This document shows, piece after piece, positions 18,801-27,703 of a stretch of DNA of 64,000 nucleotides (position 1 is the first letter of the stretch; every line of letters starts with the position of its first letter). The translations under genes were made by a program, and so were the position numbers. The stretch is taken from the NCBI RefSeq assembly GCF_037892605.1, contig NZ_JBBKTU010000001.1:3472001-3536000 (forward strand). Reading direction: 5' to 3'. Below the pieces are notes generated by a model. That model was not told the origin of the DNA, did no database searches, and saw only the letters and a program-made list of their open reading frames with translations. Source of the stretch: Lacibacter sp. H407. Lineage in GTDB: Bacteria > Bacteroidota > Bacteroidia > Chitinophagales > Chitinophagaceae.

Positions 18801-19342
18801 TGATCTTGAATGATAATTATACTATGATAATGCTTAGGCCATTTCAACAATCAGATTTTAGCAAATTGATCAGTTGGATAGATAATGAGGAATTACTGGT
18901 TACCATAGCTGGTAATATATTTACCTACCCCTTAACGACTGCTCAATTACAAAAATATCTGGAAGATGAACGTAGTATTTCGTTTTGTATTGAACATCAG
19001 AATAGTAATGCATCCGTTGGTCATGCAGAAATTGTATCGGCAAACGACGGCACGTGTAAGATCGATAAGCTGCTGATTGCTGATAACTCAAACAGAGGGA
19101 AAGGAGTGGGGCAACAGGTAATGAAAGAGCTGTTGAAATATGCTTTTGAGAGATTACCAGTAAATACTGTAGAACTAAATGTATTTGATTGGAACAAAGC
19201 CGCAATTTGCTGTTACCAAAAAGTTGGCTTTGTTTTTAATGAAGCCAAAACAGCAAATTTTCAGTTGGGCAATAAGAACTGGACTGCTTTGAATATGGTA
19301 CTAAACAGAAGCGAATGGGATAGCCACAAAAGCAGCTGCTGA
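18800..19342 (+). CDS. GNAT family N-acetyltransferase
   Basis: The ATG at 18800 overlaps the reductase stop codon by one base; an ATG at 18824 is a possible later start. The protein has about 180 residues. The acetyl-CoA-binding motif A is KIDKLLIADNSNRGKGVGQQVM, shown here by its NRGKGVG core, and AAICCYQKVGFVFNE is the typical C-terminal motif B. GNAT enzymes transfer acetyl groups to amines on small molecules or proteins. Coupling to the reductase suggests a common pathway, perhaps detoxification, but this is inference. Confidence 0.88.
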   Translation: MILNDNYTMIMLRPFQQSDFSKLISWIDNEELLVTIAGNIFTYPLTTAQLQKYLEDERSISFCIEHQNSNASVGHAEIVSANDGTCKIDKLLIADNSNRGKGVGQQVMKELLKYAFERLPVNTVELNVFDWNKAAICCYQKVGFVFNEAKTANFQLGNKNWTALNMVLNRSEWDSHKSSC

Positions 19343-19644
19343 CAATGCATTTTTGTTAGGTAGCGATATGGCATTGACTAAGAGTGGGAGCAAGAACTCA
19401 GCTCTGCTTTTCACAGTCGGCTTGCTGTAAATTAGCAATGAAGAATAGTAGAAGAAGTTTTTGTTTTTTTTCAGACGTATCCCCGTAGGAGAATCTTCTT
19501 TGGATAAAGCCCGGCTTTAATTCTTATCCTTTATCTTTAGTAAGAAACCAGGTAACTCTTTGCCTGGAAAAATAGCATACCCGGCATCGGCAATGCTTGC
19601 TTGTTACGGGACATTCACTTTTAACCAATGAAAATAAACTCAAT
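19343..19644. other. Intergenic stretch with short inverted repeats
   Basis: About 300 bases with no credible gene. It contains the small palindrome AAAGCCCGGCTTT inside a GGATAA/TTATCC pair around 19502-19531, which could fold in RNA but has no T-tract. A near-consensus box TATCTTTA follows just upstream of the DUF5829-like gene and may be its -7 element. Confidence 0.4.
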
Positions 19645-20487
19645 ATGAAATCATTCATCATCATTCTTTTTTTGTTGATGGGTTTTGCCGGTTTCTGCCA
19701 ACCCGTTAAGACAGACTTTAGCCACATTGAAATTATCATCGACTCGGCTTCGTTTGAAAAAATGGCTGCAAACGAGTTTATACGAAGCAGACTGGCTCCT
19801 TTTCACTATGATACGATGATGCTGTCGCCGTTGGTGCTTAGCTATTACCTATATGGCCAAAATAATTTTATTCATTTCAATCCGAGCAGAGGGTATTTCG
19901 GTACCCAACTTGGAACGGCATATGTCATTTTCCAAACACGAAGACCGGGTCAAGGAAAAATTTTAGAAGAATCATTCCGAAAGGTTGCAAACGACTCGAT
20001 TGTTTCATATGATTTTGAAGGTCCTGATTTTACATTAACTGAAATTGTATATAATCATCACGACCGGATTAGTAAAAAGCAGCATAATAATCTTATACCG
20101 ATGTTGAGTTCGTATTCGGTTGAAACCTATAAAAAATGGGGACACGGCGATTCTGCTGAAATTACAATGGAGCAATTTCTTTCAAAGGAGTTTGTGAAAG
20201 GAAAGAAGTTGTTTGAAAGCATTGTTGAAATTGAGTTAGCAGTCACGCAAAAAGACCTTGAGGATATTGCTCCTGTTTTGAAACTTGCAGGGTACCATAA
20301 AAAGAATCATTCGTTTACCAAGAACAATGAACCAACTATTTCGTATGTGATCAACAATAAACATAATGCTTTCAAAGTAAAAAAAATGACATTGCAACTT
20401 TCTGAAGATGCCGGAACAAATCAGTTCAACTTTGGCAAAATGAATTTGCTGATAAAGAACAACATTGCTGAGTTCTGCTTTGACTAA
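19645..20487 (+). CDS. Exported DUF5829-like protein
   Basis: I start at the ATG at 19645 (MKSFIIILFLLMGFAGFCQP), which gives a clean signal peptide. The protein has 280 residues. The mature part begins FSHIEIIIDSASFEKMAANEFIRSRL, a pattern reminiscent of glyoxalase-like DUF5829 proteins that compare two half-domains. Conserved-looking patches are FNPSRGYFGTQLGTAYVIFQT and LQLSEDAGTNQFNFG. Its enzymatic role, if any, is unknown. It stands alone between the GNAT gene and the convergent HxlR regulator. Confidence 0.7.
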   Translation: MKSFIIILFLLMGFAGFCQPVKTDFSHIEIIIDSASFEKMAANEFIRSRLAPFHYDTMMLSPLVLSYYLYGQNNFIHFNPSRGYFGTQLGTAYVIFQTRRPGQGKILEESFRKVANDSIVSYDFEGPDFTLTEIVYNHHDRISKKQHNNLIPMLSSYSVETYKKWGHGDSAEITMEQFLSKEFVKGKKLFESIVEIELAVTQKDLEDIAPVLKLAGYHKKNHSFTKNNEPTISYVINNKHNAFKVKKMTLQLSEDAGTNQFNFGKMNLLIKNNIAEFCFD

Positions 20488-20603
20488 CCAAATGCTTGCA
20501 AGTTTTACTGCAAGTCATAAAGGCGAATAGATTTTCAACCAGCTACTGTCGCTCTATCGATCAAGTTCTTATAATCACGAACTAGGCCGATGAATTATGC
20601 AGT

Positions 20604-20948
20604 TCAGGATCTGGCAAATAAACGGCTTCGGTGTTTTTTACCCCAATCTCTCAAAGCTGCAATTACATCATCAAGTGTTTTACCATAAGAAGTTAACGAA
20701 TATTCAACTGTAACAGGCATTGTATCGTAAACCGTCCTTGTAATTAATTGATTCGATTCAAGATCTTTTAATTCTTTCGACAACATTCTGGGTGTAATAC
20801 CTTCAACATCCCGTTCAAGTTCTTTAAAACGTTTATTGCCGAACGATAAGGCAATAAGAATGGGAAGCTTCCATTTTCCGTTTATAAGATCAAGTACATC
20901 CCTCACCGGGCGAATATATTGAACACACTCTTTTTTTTCAGATTTCAT
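20604..20948 (-). CDS. HxlR family transcriptional regulator
   Basis: The protein has 114 residues, a single winged-helix domain. HxlR marks are VLDLINGKWKLPILIALSFG, RFKELERDVEGITPRMLSKELKDLE and the wing VEYSLTSYGKTLDDVI. The cysteine at residue 8 (KECVQYIRPV) is at the position used for redox or quinone/aldehyde sensing in some members. It is divergent from the NmrA-type reductase gene, with 112 bp between the two starts that contains nested inverted repeats. That layout is typical of a repressor controlling itself and the adjacent reductase. Confidence 0.93.
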   Translation of the reverse strand: MKSEKKECVQYIRPVRDVLDLINGKWKLPILIALSFGNKRFKELERDVEGITPRMLSKELKDLESNQLITRTVYDTMPVTVEYSLTSYGKTLDDVIAALRDWGKKHRSRLFARS

Positions 20949-20959
20949 TTGATGATGTT

Positions 20960-21016
20960 TTGCTATACCGCAGTATACCGGTATACAAAGGTATAGTAGT
21001 TACTAATGTATAGCAA
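20960..21016. promoter_or_regulatory. Nested GTATAC-type inverted repeats, likely HxlR operator
   Basis: The core GTATACCGGTATAC (20973-20986) is a perfect 14-bp palindrome. Around it, CTATACC (20963-20969) pairs with GGTATAG (20990-20996), and TTGCTATAC (20960-20968) pairs with GTATAGCAA (21008-21016). The element sits exactly between the divergent regulator and reductase. TAGTTTTG at 21024-21031 fits the -7 consensus for the plus-strand gene, so a bound regulator would cover its promoter. Operator identity is inferred. Confidence 0.65.
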
Positions 21017-21060
21017 AGCTAGTTAGTTTTGATAAATCAAATAATAATTAAACTAAAAAA

Positions 21061-21954
21061 ATGAAAGTACTTATTTACGGTGCAGGCGGTTCACAACAAT
21101 TTCCGGTTATACGGGCATTACAAAATAAAGGAGCAGAAGTTTCTGCTACAACCAACAGCACTGACAAAGTTGAATTACTGAGGAGTGCCGGTGCAGAAGT
21201 TCATCTGGCTGATATGGCCGACAAAACAAGGCTGGAAGAAATCTCAGAGAACATTGATGCAGTTTCTTTCCTTGTTCCGTTCTTTCTTTCAAATCCTCTT
21301 GATGGATTAACTTATGCAAAAAACGCAATTGATGCTGCTGTAAAAAACAGCGTTAAACTTTTTGTGTGGAATAGTAGTGGCTATATACTCCCTGTAAAAA
21401 TCGGGAATCCTTCTCTCGATATCCGGATTGATGTTATGCATTATTTAAGAGAAAGCGGGCTCAACTATATCATCATCCAACCGTCGGTATATGCCGAAAA
21501 TCTATTAGGACCTTGGACAGCTCCTTTTGTAAAAACAGAGCAAATCGTTACATATCCAACACCCGAAGAAATGCCTGTTGGCTGGATTGCCACCAATGAT
21601 GTTGCCGCACTTGTAGCAGAAGCTGTTTACAGTCCGCATCTGGCAGGCGAATCATTCCAGGTAAGTGGAATAGAGAATTTAACAGGCAATCAATTGGCAG
21701 AGAAATTTTCCATCGGGTTAAATAAACCAATTCAATACCGGCAGATGCCGCCAAAAGACTTTGGTAAAATACTCGATGGACTTTTTGGTGAAGGAGCTGG
21801 CAAAGGAGCGCAAGCGATGTATCAGGAAATAACAGACACCAAACAATATCCTGTAATGTATACGTCTGCTATGCCTGATGTATTAAAGAAACTACCCGTA
21901 ACAATGACCAGTATTGAAACATGGGTAACCGAAAATAAAAACCAGTTTATCTGA
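21061..21954 (+). CDS. NmrA/SDR-type NAD(P)H-binding reductase
   Basis: The protein has 297 residues and no signal peptide. The dinucleotide-binding loop is LIYGAGGSQQFPVIRAL at the extreme N-terminus, followed by VHLADMADKTRLEE. YIIIQPSVYAENLLGPW is the strand near the substrate pocket, and GWIATNDVAALVAEAVY matches NmrA-like proteins. Members act as NADPH sensors or quinone and aldehyde reductases. The gene is divergent from an HxlR repressor with an operator between, so it is probably induced by a reactive small molecule. A hairpin follows at 21976. Confidence 0.9.
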   Translation: MKVLIYGAGGSQQFPVIRALQNKGAEVSATTNSTDKVELLRSAGAEVHLADMADKTRLEEISENIDAVSFLVPFFLSNPLDGLTYAKNAIDAAVKNSVKLFVWNSSGYILPVKIGNPSLDIRIDVMHYLRESGLNYIIIQPSVYAENLLGPWTAPFVKTEQIVTYPTPEEMPVGWIATNDVAALVAEAVYSPHLAGESFQVSGIENLTGNQLAEKFSIGLNKPIQYRQMPPKDFGKILDGLFGEGAGKGAQAMYQEITDTKQYPVMYTSAMPDVLKKLPVTMTSIETWVTENKNQFI

Positions 21955-21975
21955 TCTGTGAAGGATTGTAAGAAT

Positions 21976-22009
21976 GTCCTTTTTCTGTTTTCACGAACTG
22001 AAAAAGGAC
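21976..22009 (+). terminator. Probable terminator after NmrA-type gene
   Basis: A perfect 10-bp stem GTCCTTTTTC/GAAAAAGGAC has a 14-nt loop and is followed by TTATTATT rather than a clean T-run. Moderate support. Confidence 0.55.
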
Positions 22010-22064
22010 TTATTATTAAAATTAAAAAATTCATGTTATATTATCCTTCGAAAAAACAAACAAC

Positions 22065-23033
22065 ATGCGAAAATTGCTGCTGCTGCTGTTTATTGTTTGT
22101 GCAGATCACCTGATTGCGCAGGTTAAGCCCGGCACAGCCACTGTTAAAAAATTAAAGATCACTATTCTCAGCACCATGCTTGCGCAGAAGGGTGTGGGTG
22201 AATGGGGATTTGCCGCTCTGATAGAAGCAGACTCTGTAAAAATTTTGTTTGATGCAGGTGGCCGTGAAAAAACGGTACTTGAGAACAGCAAAGAATTAAA
22301 CATTGATCTCTCCGCTATACCTGAACTGATCTTGAGTCATGGTCATGGCGATCATACTGCGGGATGGCTTCCACTGCGTACGGCAATGAAAGCAAGTAAC
22401 CCCAACGCTTTATCTATTACACATGCCTGCAAAGGATTGTTTGATACACGTATTTCCGCCAGTAGTCAGGAGTTCAGCAATCGGAAAACCGATTCGCTGC
22501 AGTATATAAAAACGGGAGCCGTTGTGCAAGTGCACGAAGTGTTTACAGAAATACATCCCGGAATTTTTCTTACCGGACAGGTGCCACGCAAGTATCCTGA
22601 AAAGAATTATGGCTTGGGCGGAAACAAGATGAGAAAGAAAGATGAGTTGGGTAATACCATTGATGATATTGTACCGGAAGATATGTCGCTGGTAATACGT
22701 ACAGAAAAAGGGCTGGTGTTGATTTCTGGCTGCGGACATTCGGGTTTGATTAATACGATCACACATATTCAAAATAATTTACAACAACCATTGCTTGCTG
22801 CCATTGGTGGTTTTCATTTGTTGGAAAACAATGATGAGCAGATAAAATGGACAGCAGATGAATTAAAGAAAACTGGCTTGCGTTATTTTATGGGAGCACA
22901 TTGTACAGGCATAGAGCCGGTGTATCAAATTCGTGAATGGGTGCAGCTGAAACGTGGTGAATGTATTGTAGGTTCGGTTGGTGCTGTATTTGAACTGGGC
23001 AAGGGTTTCAGTGCAGGAGCCTTAACGAAATAA
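22065..23033 (+). CDS. Exported metallo-beta-lactamase fold hydrolase
   Basis: The protein has 322 residues. A signal peptide (LLLLLFIVCADHLIAQ) is followed by an MBL fold whose metal motif is SHGHGDHTAG with H92, H94, D96 and H97. The later ligands are in ISGCGHSG and AIGGFH, and the C-terminal MGAHCTGIEPVYQIRE closes the site. The arrangement is closest to the archaeal-type dihydropterin aminobenzene phosphate synthase group of MBL proteins, which act on small molecules. The export signal suggests a periplasmic or lipid-linked substrate. The exact activity cannot be assigned. Confidence 0.88.
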   Translation: MRKLLLLLFIVCADHLIAQVKPGTATVKKLKITILSTMLAQKGVGEWGFAALIEADSVKILFDAGGREKTVLENSKELNIDLSAIPELILSHGHGDHTAGWLPLRTAMKASNPNALSITHACKGLFDTRISASSQEFSNRKTDSLQYIKTGAVVQVHEVFTEIHPGIFLTGQVPRKYPEKNYGLGGNKMRKKDELGNTIDDIVPEDMSLVIRTEKGLVLISGCGHSGLINTITHIQNNLQQPLLAAIGGFHLLENNDEQIKWTADELKKTGLRYFMGAHCTGIEPVYQIREWVQLKRGECIVGSVGAVFELGKGFSAGALTK

Positions 23034-23139
23034 TTTCCATTGGCTCAAGCTGCGGTGAAACTAACGTAATGATTCAGAATATATAAATTCCTGAAGTCTT
23101 TTGGATAACACTTCGGGCGGACAGTAAAACTTGGAACGT

Positions 23140-23622
23140 ATGAAACTTCTTTGCACACTTCTGTTTAGTTTTTTCTTTTTAGTTGCCATACATGGCCAGG
23201 AAAAAAAGTTGCTCCCCGAACAGGAACGGCTTGGTATCTTCATCGGTCGCTGGACGGTTGAAGGCAGTGAGGCTGCTTATCTGGAAATTTGTGACCGCAT
23301 ACAAGGAAATCATATTCAATGCATCTCTGCTTCAAAAGAAAATAACGGAGTTGATAGTTCTGTGAGCTATCTGTCTTTTTCACCGCTGGAGAAAGCCTAT
23401 TTATATTACGGTTTGTATCCTTCCGGAAATTCAAGAACGCTTCGGGGAAAATGGGAAACCGATCGTTTTATTTTTGAAGGTGAACGAATATTGCCGGAGA
23501 AAACTACAAAATGGCGGGTGACAATCAGGCCGATCGAAAAAAATCTTCATTTTACAGAAGAAGCAGCTGTAAACAACGGAGCGTGGGAGAAAAAAGCCGA
23601 CTTTATCTACAAGCGTTTATAG
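23140..23622 (+). CDS. Exported DUF1579-like (lipocalin-type) protein
   Basis: I start at the ATG at 23140; a TTG three codons upstream is less likely. The protein has 160 residues with a signal peptide ending near HGQ (residue 20). The mature part opens GIFIGRWTVEGSEA, the GxW start typical of small beta-barrel DUF1579/lipocalin-like proteins, and closes NNGAWEKKADFIYKR. Probably a periplasmic binder of a hydrophobic ligand, but this is only by shape. It is convergent with the next MBL gene with 40 bp between and no hairpin. Confidence 0.7.
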   Translation: MKLLCTLLFSFFFLVAIHGQEKKLLPEQERLGIFIGRWTVEGSEAAYLEICDRIQGNHIQCISASKENNGVDSSVSYLSFSPLEKAYLYYGLYPSGNSRTLRGKWETDRFIFEGERILPEKTTKWRVTIRPIEKNLHFTEEAAVNNGAWEKKADFIYKRL

Positions 23623-23662
23623 TCAACTATCGCAAAGGCATTGCAGTTTTTTACTTGTTTTT

Positions 23663-24601
23663 CTACTCCTTTATTTTAACGGACTCTCCGATTTCAATCA
23701 CCATTAAATCTTCACCAACTGCCAGTTGTCCGCTGTAGTATTTTCTTGTTCGTGCAATAATATCGTCAGTAGTTAACGGAGGTTTTGATGGATCTAACGT
23801 TGGTATGGCCACATGTGTGTAAACAGCAAGTTTTGGTTTTGCGAGCGCAAATATTTTTCCCGCATCCTCCGGTGTTGTATGAAAGTTGATGATCTTACGG
23901 GCCAGTGGTTGAGTTGCCGCCACATCTTCACGAATGGCAATTACTTCATGTATCAACAGATCTGCTCCCTTTGAATACTGAATCAGGTTTTCGCTGTAAC
24001 GTGTGTCGCCTGATATAACAACGGAACGGCCCATATAATCTAACCGGTATCCTAATGCTGAATCGATAATGTCAGAATGATTCACCCAAAAAGCTGTGAT
24101 CTTTACTCCATTTTTATCATACACTACACCTTCTCTTACATCGTTTGCTTTTACGTTGCTGCCACTGTCTGCTGATGGGTATTCGGCAACACGGGTTTTA
24201 ATATCCCATTGGTAAGCCAGCTTTAATCCCTGTATCATATCATTGGTGCCGGCGGGGCCATACACTTCCAAGGCTTGCTTTCGGTTACCAAAAGTGCCGG
24301 GCATAAGACCCAGTAGCCACAAATCGGGAATACCAACAATATGATCCGAATGAAGATGTGTAAGAAAGAGATAATTCACTTTGCCTGCACCAATTTTTTT
24401 CTGCCACAAACGTTGTGTTACGCCTCTGCCACAATCAAAAAGAAAATATCTGCCACCTGCTTCCACGAGCGTTGCAGCTCCAAAGCGGTCGATGGTTGGT
24501 TGTGGAGCTCCGGTACCGAGTAACGTAACGGTGATGGTTTGAGCTGATAGTTGCAGTTGAAGTATCATGATAACTACTGCCAGGCAAAAATTATTTTTCA
24601 T
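23663..24601 (-). CDS. Exported MBL-fold hydrolase, RNase Z/arylsulfatase-like
   Basis: I start at the codon ending at 24601 (MKNNFCLAVVIMILQLQLSAQ), which gives a signal peptide; the frame runs 14 codons further upstream. The protein has 312 residues. VTLLGTGAPQPTIDRFG and FLTHLHSDHIVGIPDLWL (H82, H84, D86, H87) are the marks of the ElaC/RNase Z-type MBL subgroup, and VISGDTRYSENL and FHTTPEDAG complete the metal site. Exported members of this subgroup include arylsulfatase-like enzymes. With a signal peptide a role in tRNA maturation is unlikely. Confidence 0.88.
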   Translation of the reverse strand: MKNNFCLAVVIMILQLQLSAQTITVTLLGTGAPQPTIDRFGAATLVEAGGRYFLFDCGRGVTQRLWQKKIGAGKVNYLFLTHLHSDHIVGIPDLWLLGLMPGTFGNRKQALEVYGPAGTNDMIQGLKLAYQWDIKTRVAEYPSADSGSNVKANDVREGVVYDKNGVKITAFWVNHSDIIDSALGYRLDYMGRSVVISGDTRYSENLIQYSKGADLLIHEVIAIREDVAATQPLARKIINFHTTPEDAGKIFALAKPKLAVYTHVAIPTLDPSKPPLTTDDIIARTRKYYSGQLAVGEDLMVIEIGESVKIKE

Positions 24602-25020
24602 AACAACTTGTTTTTTGATTTGACGAATGATTCCTGTCGACAAATAATATTTTCTGCTGCTGACCTAATGCGGGGGCCGTGTTTCGAGTGTTGAATCGCA
24701 TAGATATTTTATTGAACAGATCGGCTGCAGCGAATGAATATATTCTGCTCTTACAAGGTTGATAATTTATGTGAAAAAGTCAATACCCGAATATGGGGAG
24801 ATGGCGTGTGCCGCAACTTCTGTTCCTATCTTTTCGTAATCAGAACAACAAGCCATTGTTTCATAAATAACACGAATGCGGTACACAAAACATTCTGGAC
24901 GTATTATTCTTGTAACGAATTTTCGCTACTTGCCAATCGCTACAGCTGTTGTACTTTTAACAGCATCCTTTTTTGCTTGCTGCGGCGTGGCACTTGCATC
25001 CATTGTTAAATGCTAAAAAC
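24602..25020. other. Intergenic stretch upstream of the broken oligopeptidase gene
   Basis: About 420 bases between divergent genes. A frame at 24734-25009 is open but Cys-rich and unconserved-looking, so I do not call it. A promoter-like pair at 24930-24959 serves the oligopeptidase gene. No other structure stands out. Confidence 0.45.
24930..24959 (+). promoter_or_regulatory. Predicted promoter of the prolyl oligopeptidase gene
   Basis: TTG at 24930-24932, a 19-bp spacer and TACTTTTA at 24952-24959 (7 of 8 with TAnnTTTG). The implied leader is about 55 nt to the ATG at 25021. Confidence 0.4.
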
Positions 25021-27180
25021 ATGAAGATTCTTCTTACCGTTAGCTGTATATCCGTTTTTGTATTTGGCGCATCGGCACAGTATCAATATCCTGTTACCCA
25101 AACTGCCGACAGTAGTGATACTTATTGGGGAGTAACGGTAAAAGATCCGTACCGCTGGTTGGAAAATTTGAAAGATAGTGCGGTGTTGAACTGGTTTCAA
25201 TCACAGGCTGTTTATACCAATACCCAACTGGCCGGCATACCCGGTCAGCAAATGCTGATCAACGAATTAAAAGCGTTGGAAAAAATTACAGCAGTTGCCA
25301 TGCAGCCTGTTGCAAAAGCGGGCGGCAATTATTTTTATCAAAAACGTTTACCCGGCGAAGGAGTCAACAAACTGTTTTGCCGTAAAGGTGAAAAAGGGGC
25401 TGAAATACTATTGTTTGATCCAACAACATTTCGTGCAGGTAAAACTGTTGATTATATACCAAGAGTAAGTGACGATGGCAGTCGTGTGCTCATAATGATC
25501 AGTGAAGCTGGAAGTGATCTGGGTGATATCCATATCCTTGATGTGACTACCAAAAAATTCTATGCCGATGTAATTCCACATTCCCGTGGCAGGTTTGTTG
25601 GCGGCAGCAATACCGATGTTGTTTATCTGGAATATAAAAGCAGCGATCCGCACAATGCTGATAATATTCTCAATTGTTTGTTTAAGCTACACGTGATGGG
25701 TACATCGGTTGCTGACGATCTTGTACTTGCCGGTGCTGATATGTATCCGCAGTTGAATTTAAAACCAGTTGAACGGCCATGGGTAACGGTGTACAAAAAT
25801 TCTCCCTATATGATTCTGGAAAAAAACAGTGGAGGTGATATCCCATTGTTTTTTGCACTCAAATCGGAGTTAAAGAAAAAAACAATCAATTGGAAGCCAT
25901 TGGCAGGTATGGACGACGAGATAAAAGAATTTTTTGTAAACGGAAACGATCTGTATCTACTTACATCAAAAGGAAATCCGCAATTCAAAATCATTAAAAC
26001 ATCACTGGCCCGTCCCGATTTATCAAACGCTGAAATAATTGCTGAGGGAAAAGACGATTGGAAAATATCAACCGTTGCTAAAACAAAAGATTATTTGCTG
26101 ATCAACTTCAGCAAAAACGAGTTGGTGATACAGCCAAAGATCTATCATTTTGCTACCGGTAAAACAGAAGAAGTAAAAACATCGTTGCAGGGAAATACAA
26201 TGTTGTCGGTTCTCTCAGTCGATGAAAATGAAGTAGAGTAATTTAACTCAGGTTGGAATGTTCCCTTCAACCGTTATCGGTACAACATCAAAACAAAAAC
26301 AATCAGCAAAGGATTGTATCATCAAACCTACAACGGCGATTTTCCGCAGTTGAACAATATTGTGTATGAAGAAATTGAATTGCCTTCACACGACGGAACA
26401 TTGGTGCCACTCACCATTATCTACAACAAAGCGTTGCTGAAAAAAGATGGTTCAAATGGATGTGTAATGGTGGGTTATGGTGCGTATGGTGCCAACTCCT
26501 TGGGCGATCCTTATTTTGATGCCAACCTGTTGCCCATGCTCAACCGAGGTTATATTATGGCACTTGCGCATGTGCGTGGTGGTGGCGAAAAAGGGAACGA
26601 CTGGCATTTAGGCGGCAAAAAAACAACCAAGCCCAATACGTGGAAAGATTTTAATGCCTGTGCCAATTGGTTGATCAAAAGCAACTACACATCGTCCGCA
26701 AAATTCAGTTGCATCGGTGCCAGTGCCGGCGGCATACTCATTGGCCGTGCCATTACTGAACGACCGGATTTATACAAAGCTGCTGTTTGTAAAGTGGGCG
26801 TGTTAAATGCATTGCGTACAGAATTTATGCCGTCGGGTCCAACGCAGATAGCTGAGTTTGGAACAGTAAAAGACTCGATCGAATTCAAAGCGCTGTTGGA
26901 GATGGATGCTTATCATCATACAAAACAGGGTGTACATTATCCCGCACAATTGATTACCTGTAGCTTTAAAGATTTTCGTGTGCAGAGTTATATGCCGGCG
27001 AAGTTTGCTGCAAAGATGCAGGCAGCCAATGCATCAACCAATCCTGTTTGGCTGTATGTGGATTTTGAAGGTGGGCATTTTGGCAGTAGCAATCAAGATG
27101 AGTTTTTTGCACAAATGGTGAGAGAGTGGGGTTTTATTTTATGGCAAACAGGGCATCCGGATTTTCAGCAGGCGAAATAA
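25021..27180 (+). pseudogene. Prolyl oligopeptidase (S9A) gene interrupted by an in-frame TAA
   Basis: Two open stretches, 25021-26238 and 26242-27180, lie in the same frame and together make one 719-residue S9A peptidase, a normal family length. They are separated only by the TAA at 26239-26241 (codon 407). The N-terminal part has a signal peptide, YPVTQTADSSDTYWGVTVKD and PYRWLEN, then propeller repeats. The C-terminal part has the hydrolase core GYGAYGANSLGDPYF, the nucleophile in CIGASAGGIL (S568), the aspartate in FKDFRVQSYMPAKF and the histidine in FEGGHFGSSN. The sequence resumes FNSGWNVPFNRYRY directly after the stop, so nothing else is lost. It is either a nonsense mutation or a sequencing error. 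Without readthrough the product has no catalytic domain. Confidence 0.85.
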
Positions 27181-27220
27181 AAAGGTTGCAAGAAGTAACA
27201 AATCATACAACTAAACGATC

Positions 27221-27667
27221 ATGGAAAACAACAAAACCAATCATCAATCAGGCGTAGCTGCTGCCAGTGTTTTTTCACAAACCTATTTTCATGGCACAAA
27301 AGCCGATCTCAGCCCCGGCGATTTTATTGAAACCGGCATTAAATCAAACTACGGACAAAAGAATGCAGCGAAATATATTTATCTCACCGCCACGCTTGAT
27401 GCCGCCATTTGGGGAGCTGAACTTGCTGCAGGCAATGGACCTGAACGAATTTATCTGGTGGAACCAACAGGTGCTCTCGAAGATGATCCGAATGTAACCG
27501 ATAAAAAATTTCCAGGCAATCCTACTATGTCGTACCGTTCAAAGTATTCATTCAAAGTTGTCGCTGAAGTAGTAAATTGGCAAGGCCATGCACATGAGCA
27601 GATAAAAGCAATGAAAGATGCATTGGCAAAATTAAATGAACAAGGTATTGAGGCGATTGAAGATTAA
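27221..27667 (+). CDS. arr: NAD+--rifampin ADP-ribosyltransferase
   Basis: The protein has 148 residues, near the 140-150 typical of Arr. Family marks run almost its whole length: QTYFHGTKADLSPGDFIETG, SNYGQKNAAKYIYLTATLDA, IWGAELAAGNGPERIYLVEP, DDPNVTDKKFPGNPTMSYRS and VVNWQGHAHEQIKAMKDAL. Arr inactivates rifamycins by ADP-ribosylating the hydroxyl at C23 using NAD. The first 18 residues are a variable extension. It follows the broken oligopeptidase gene by 40 bp and precedes a serine hydrolase gene. Chromosomal arr genes occur in many environmental bacteria, and no mobile element is visible nearby. Confidence 0.95.
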   Translation: MENNKTNHQSGVAAASVFSQTYFHGTKADLSPGDFIETGIKSNYGQKNAAKYIYLTATLDAAIWGAELAAGNGPERIYLVEPTGALEDDPNVTDKKFPGNPTMSYRSKYSFKVVAEVVNWQGHAHEQIKAMKDALAKLNEQGIEAIED

Positions 27668-27703
27668 ATCTTCAAGGTTTTCTTTCAAAAAAAATTAAAA
27701 GAG

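Noticed and set aside
24734-25009. 91-codon plus-strand frame upstream of the oligopeptidase
   Set aside because: Cys/Phe/Asn-rich, no signal or fold, and it overlaps the predicted promoter and start of the oligopeptidase gene.
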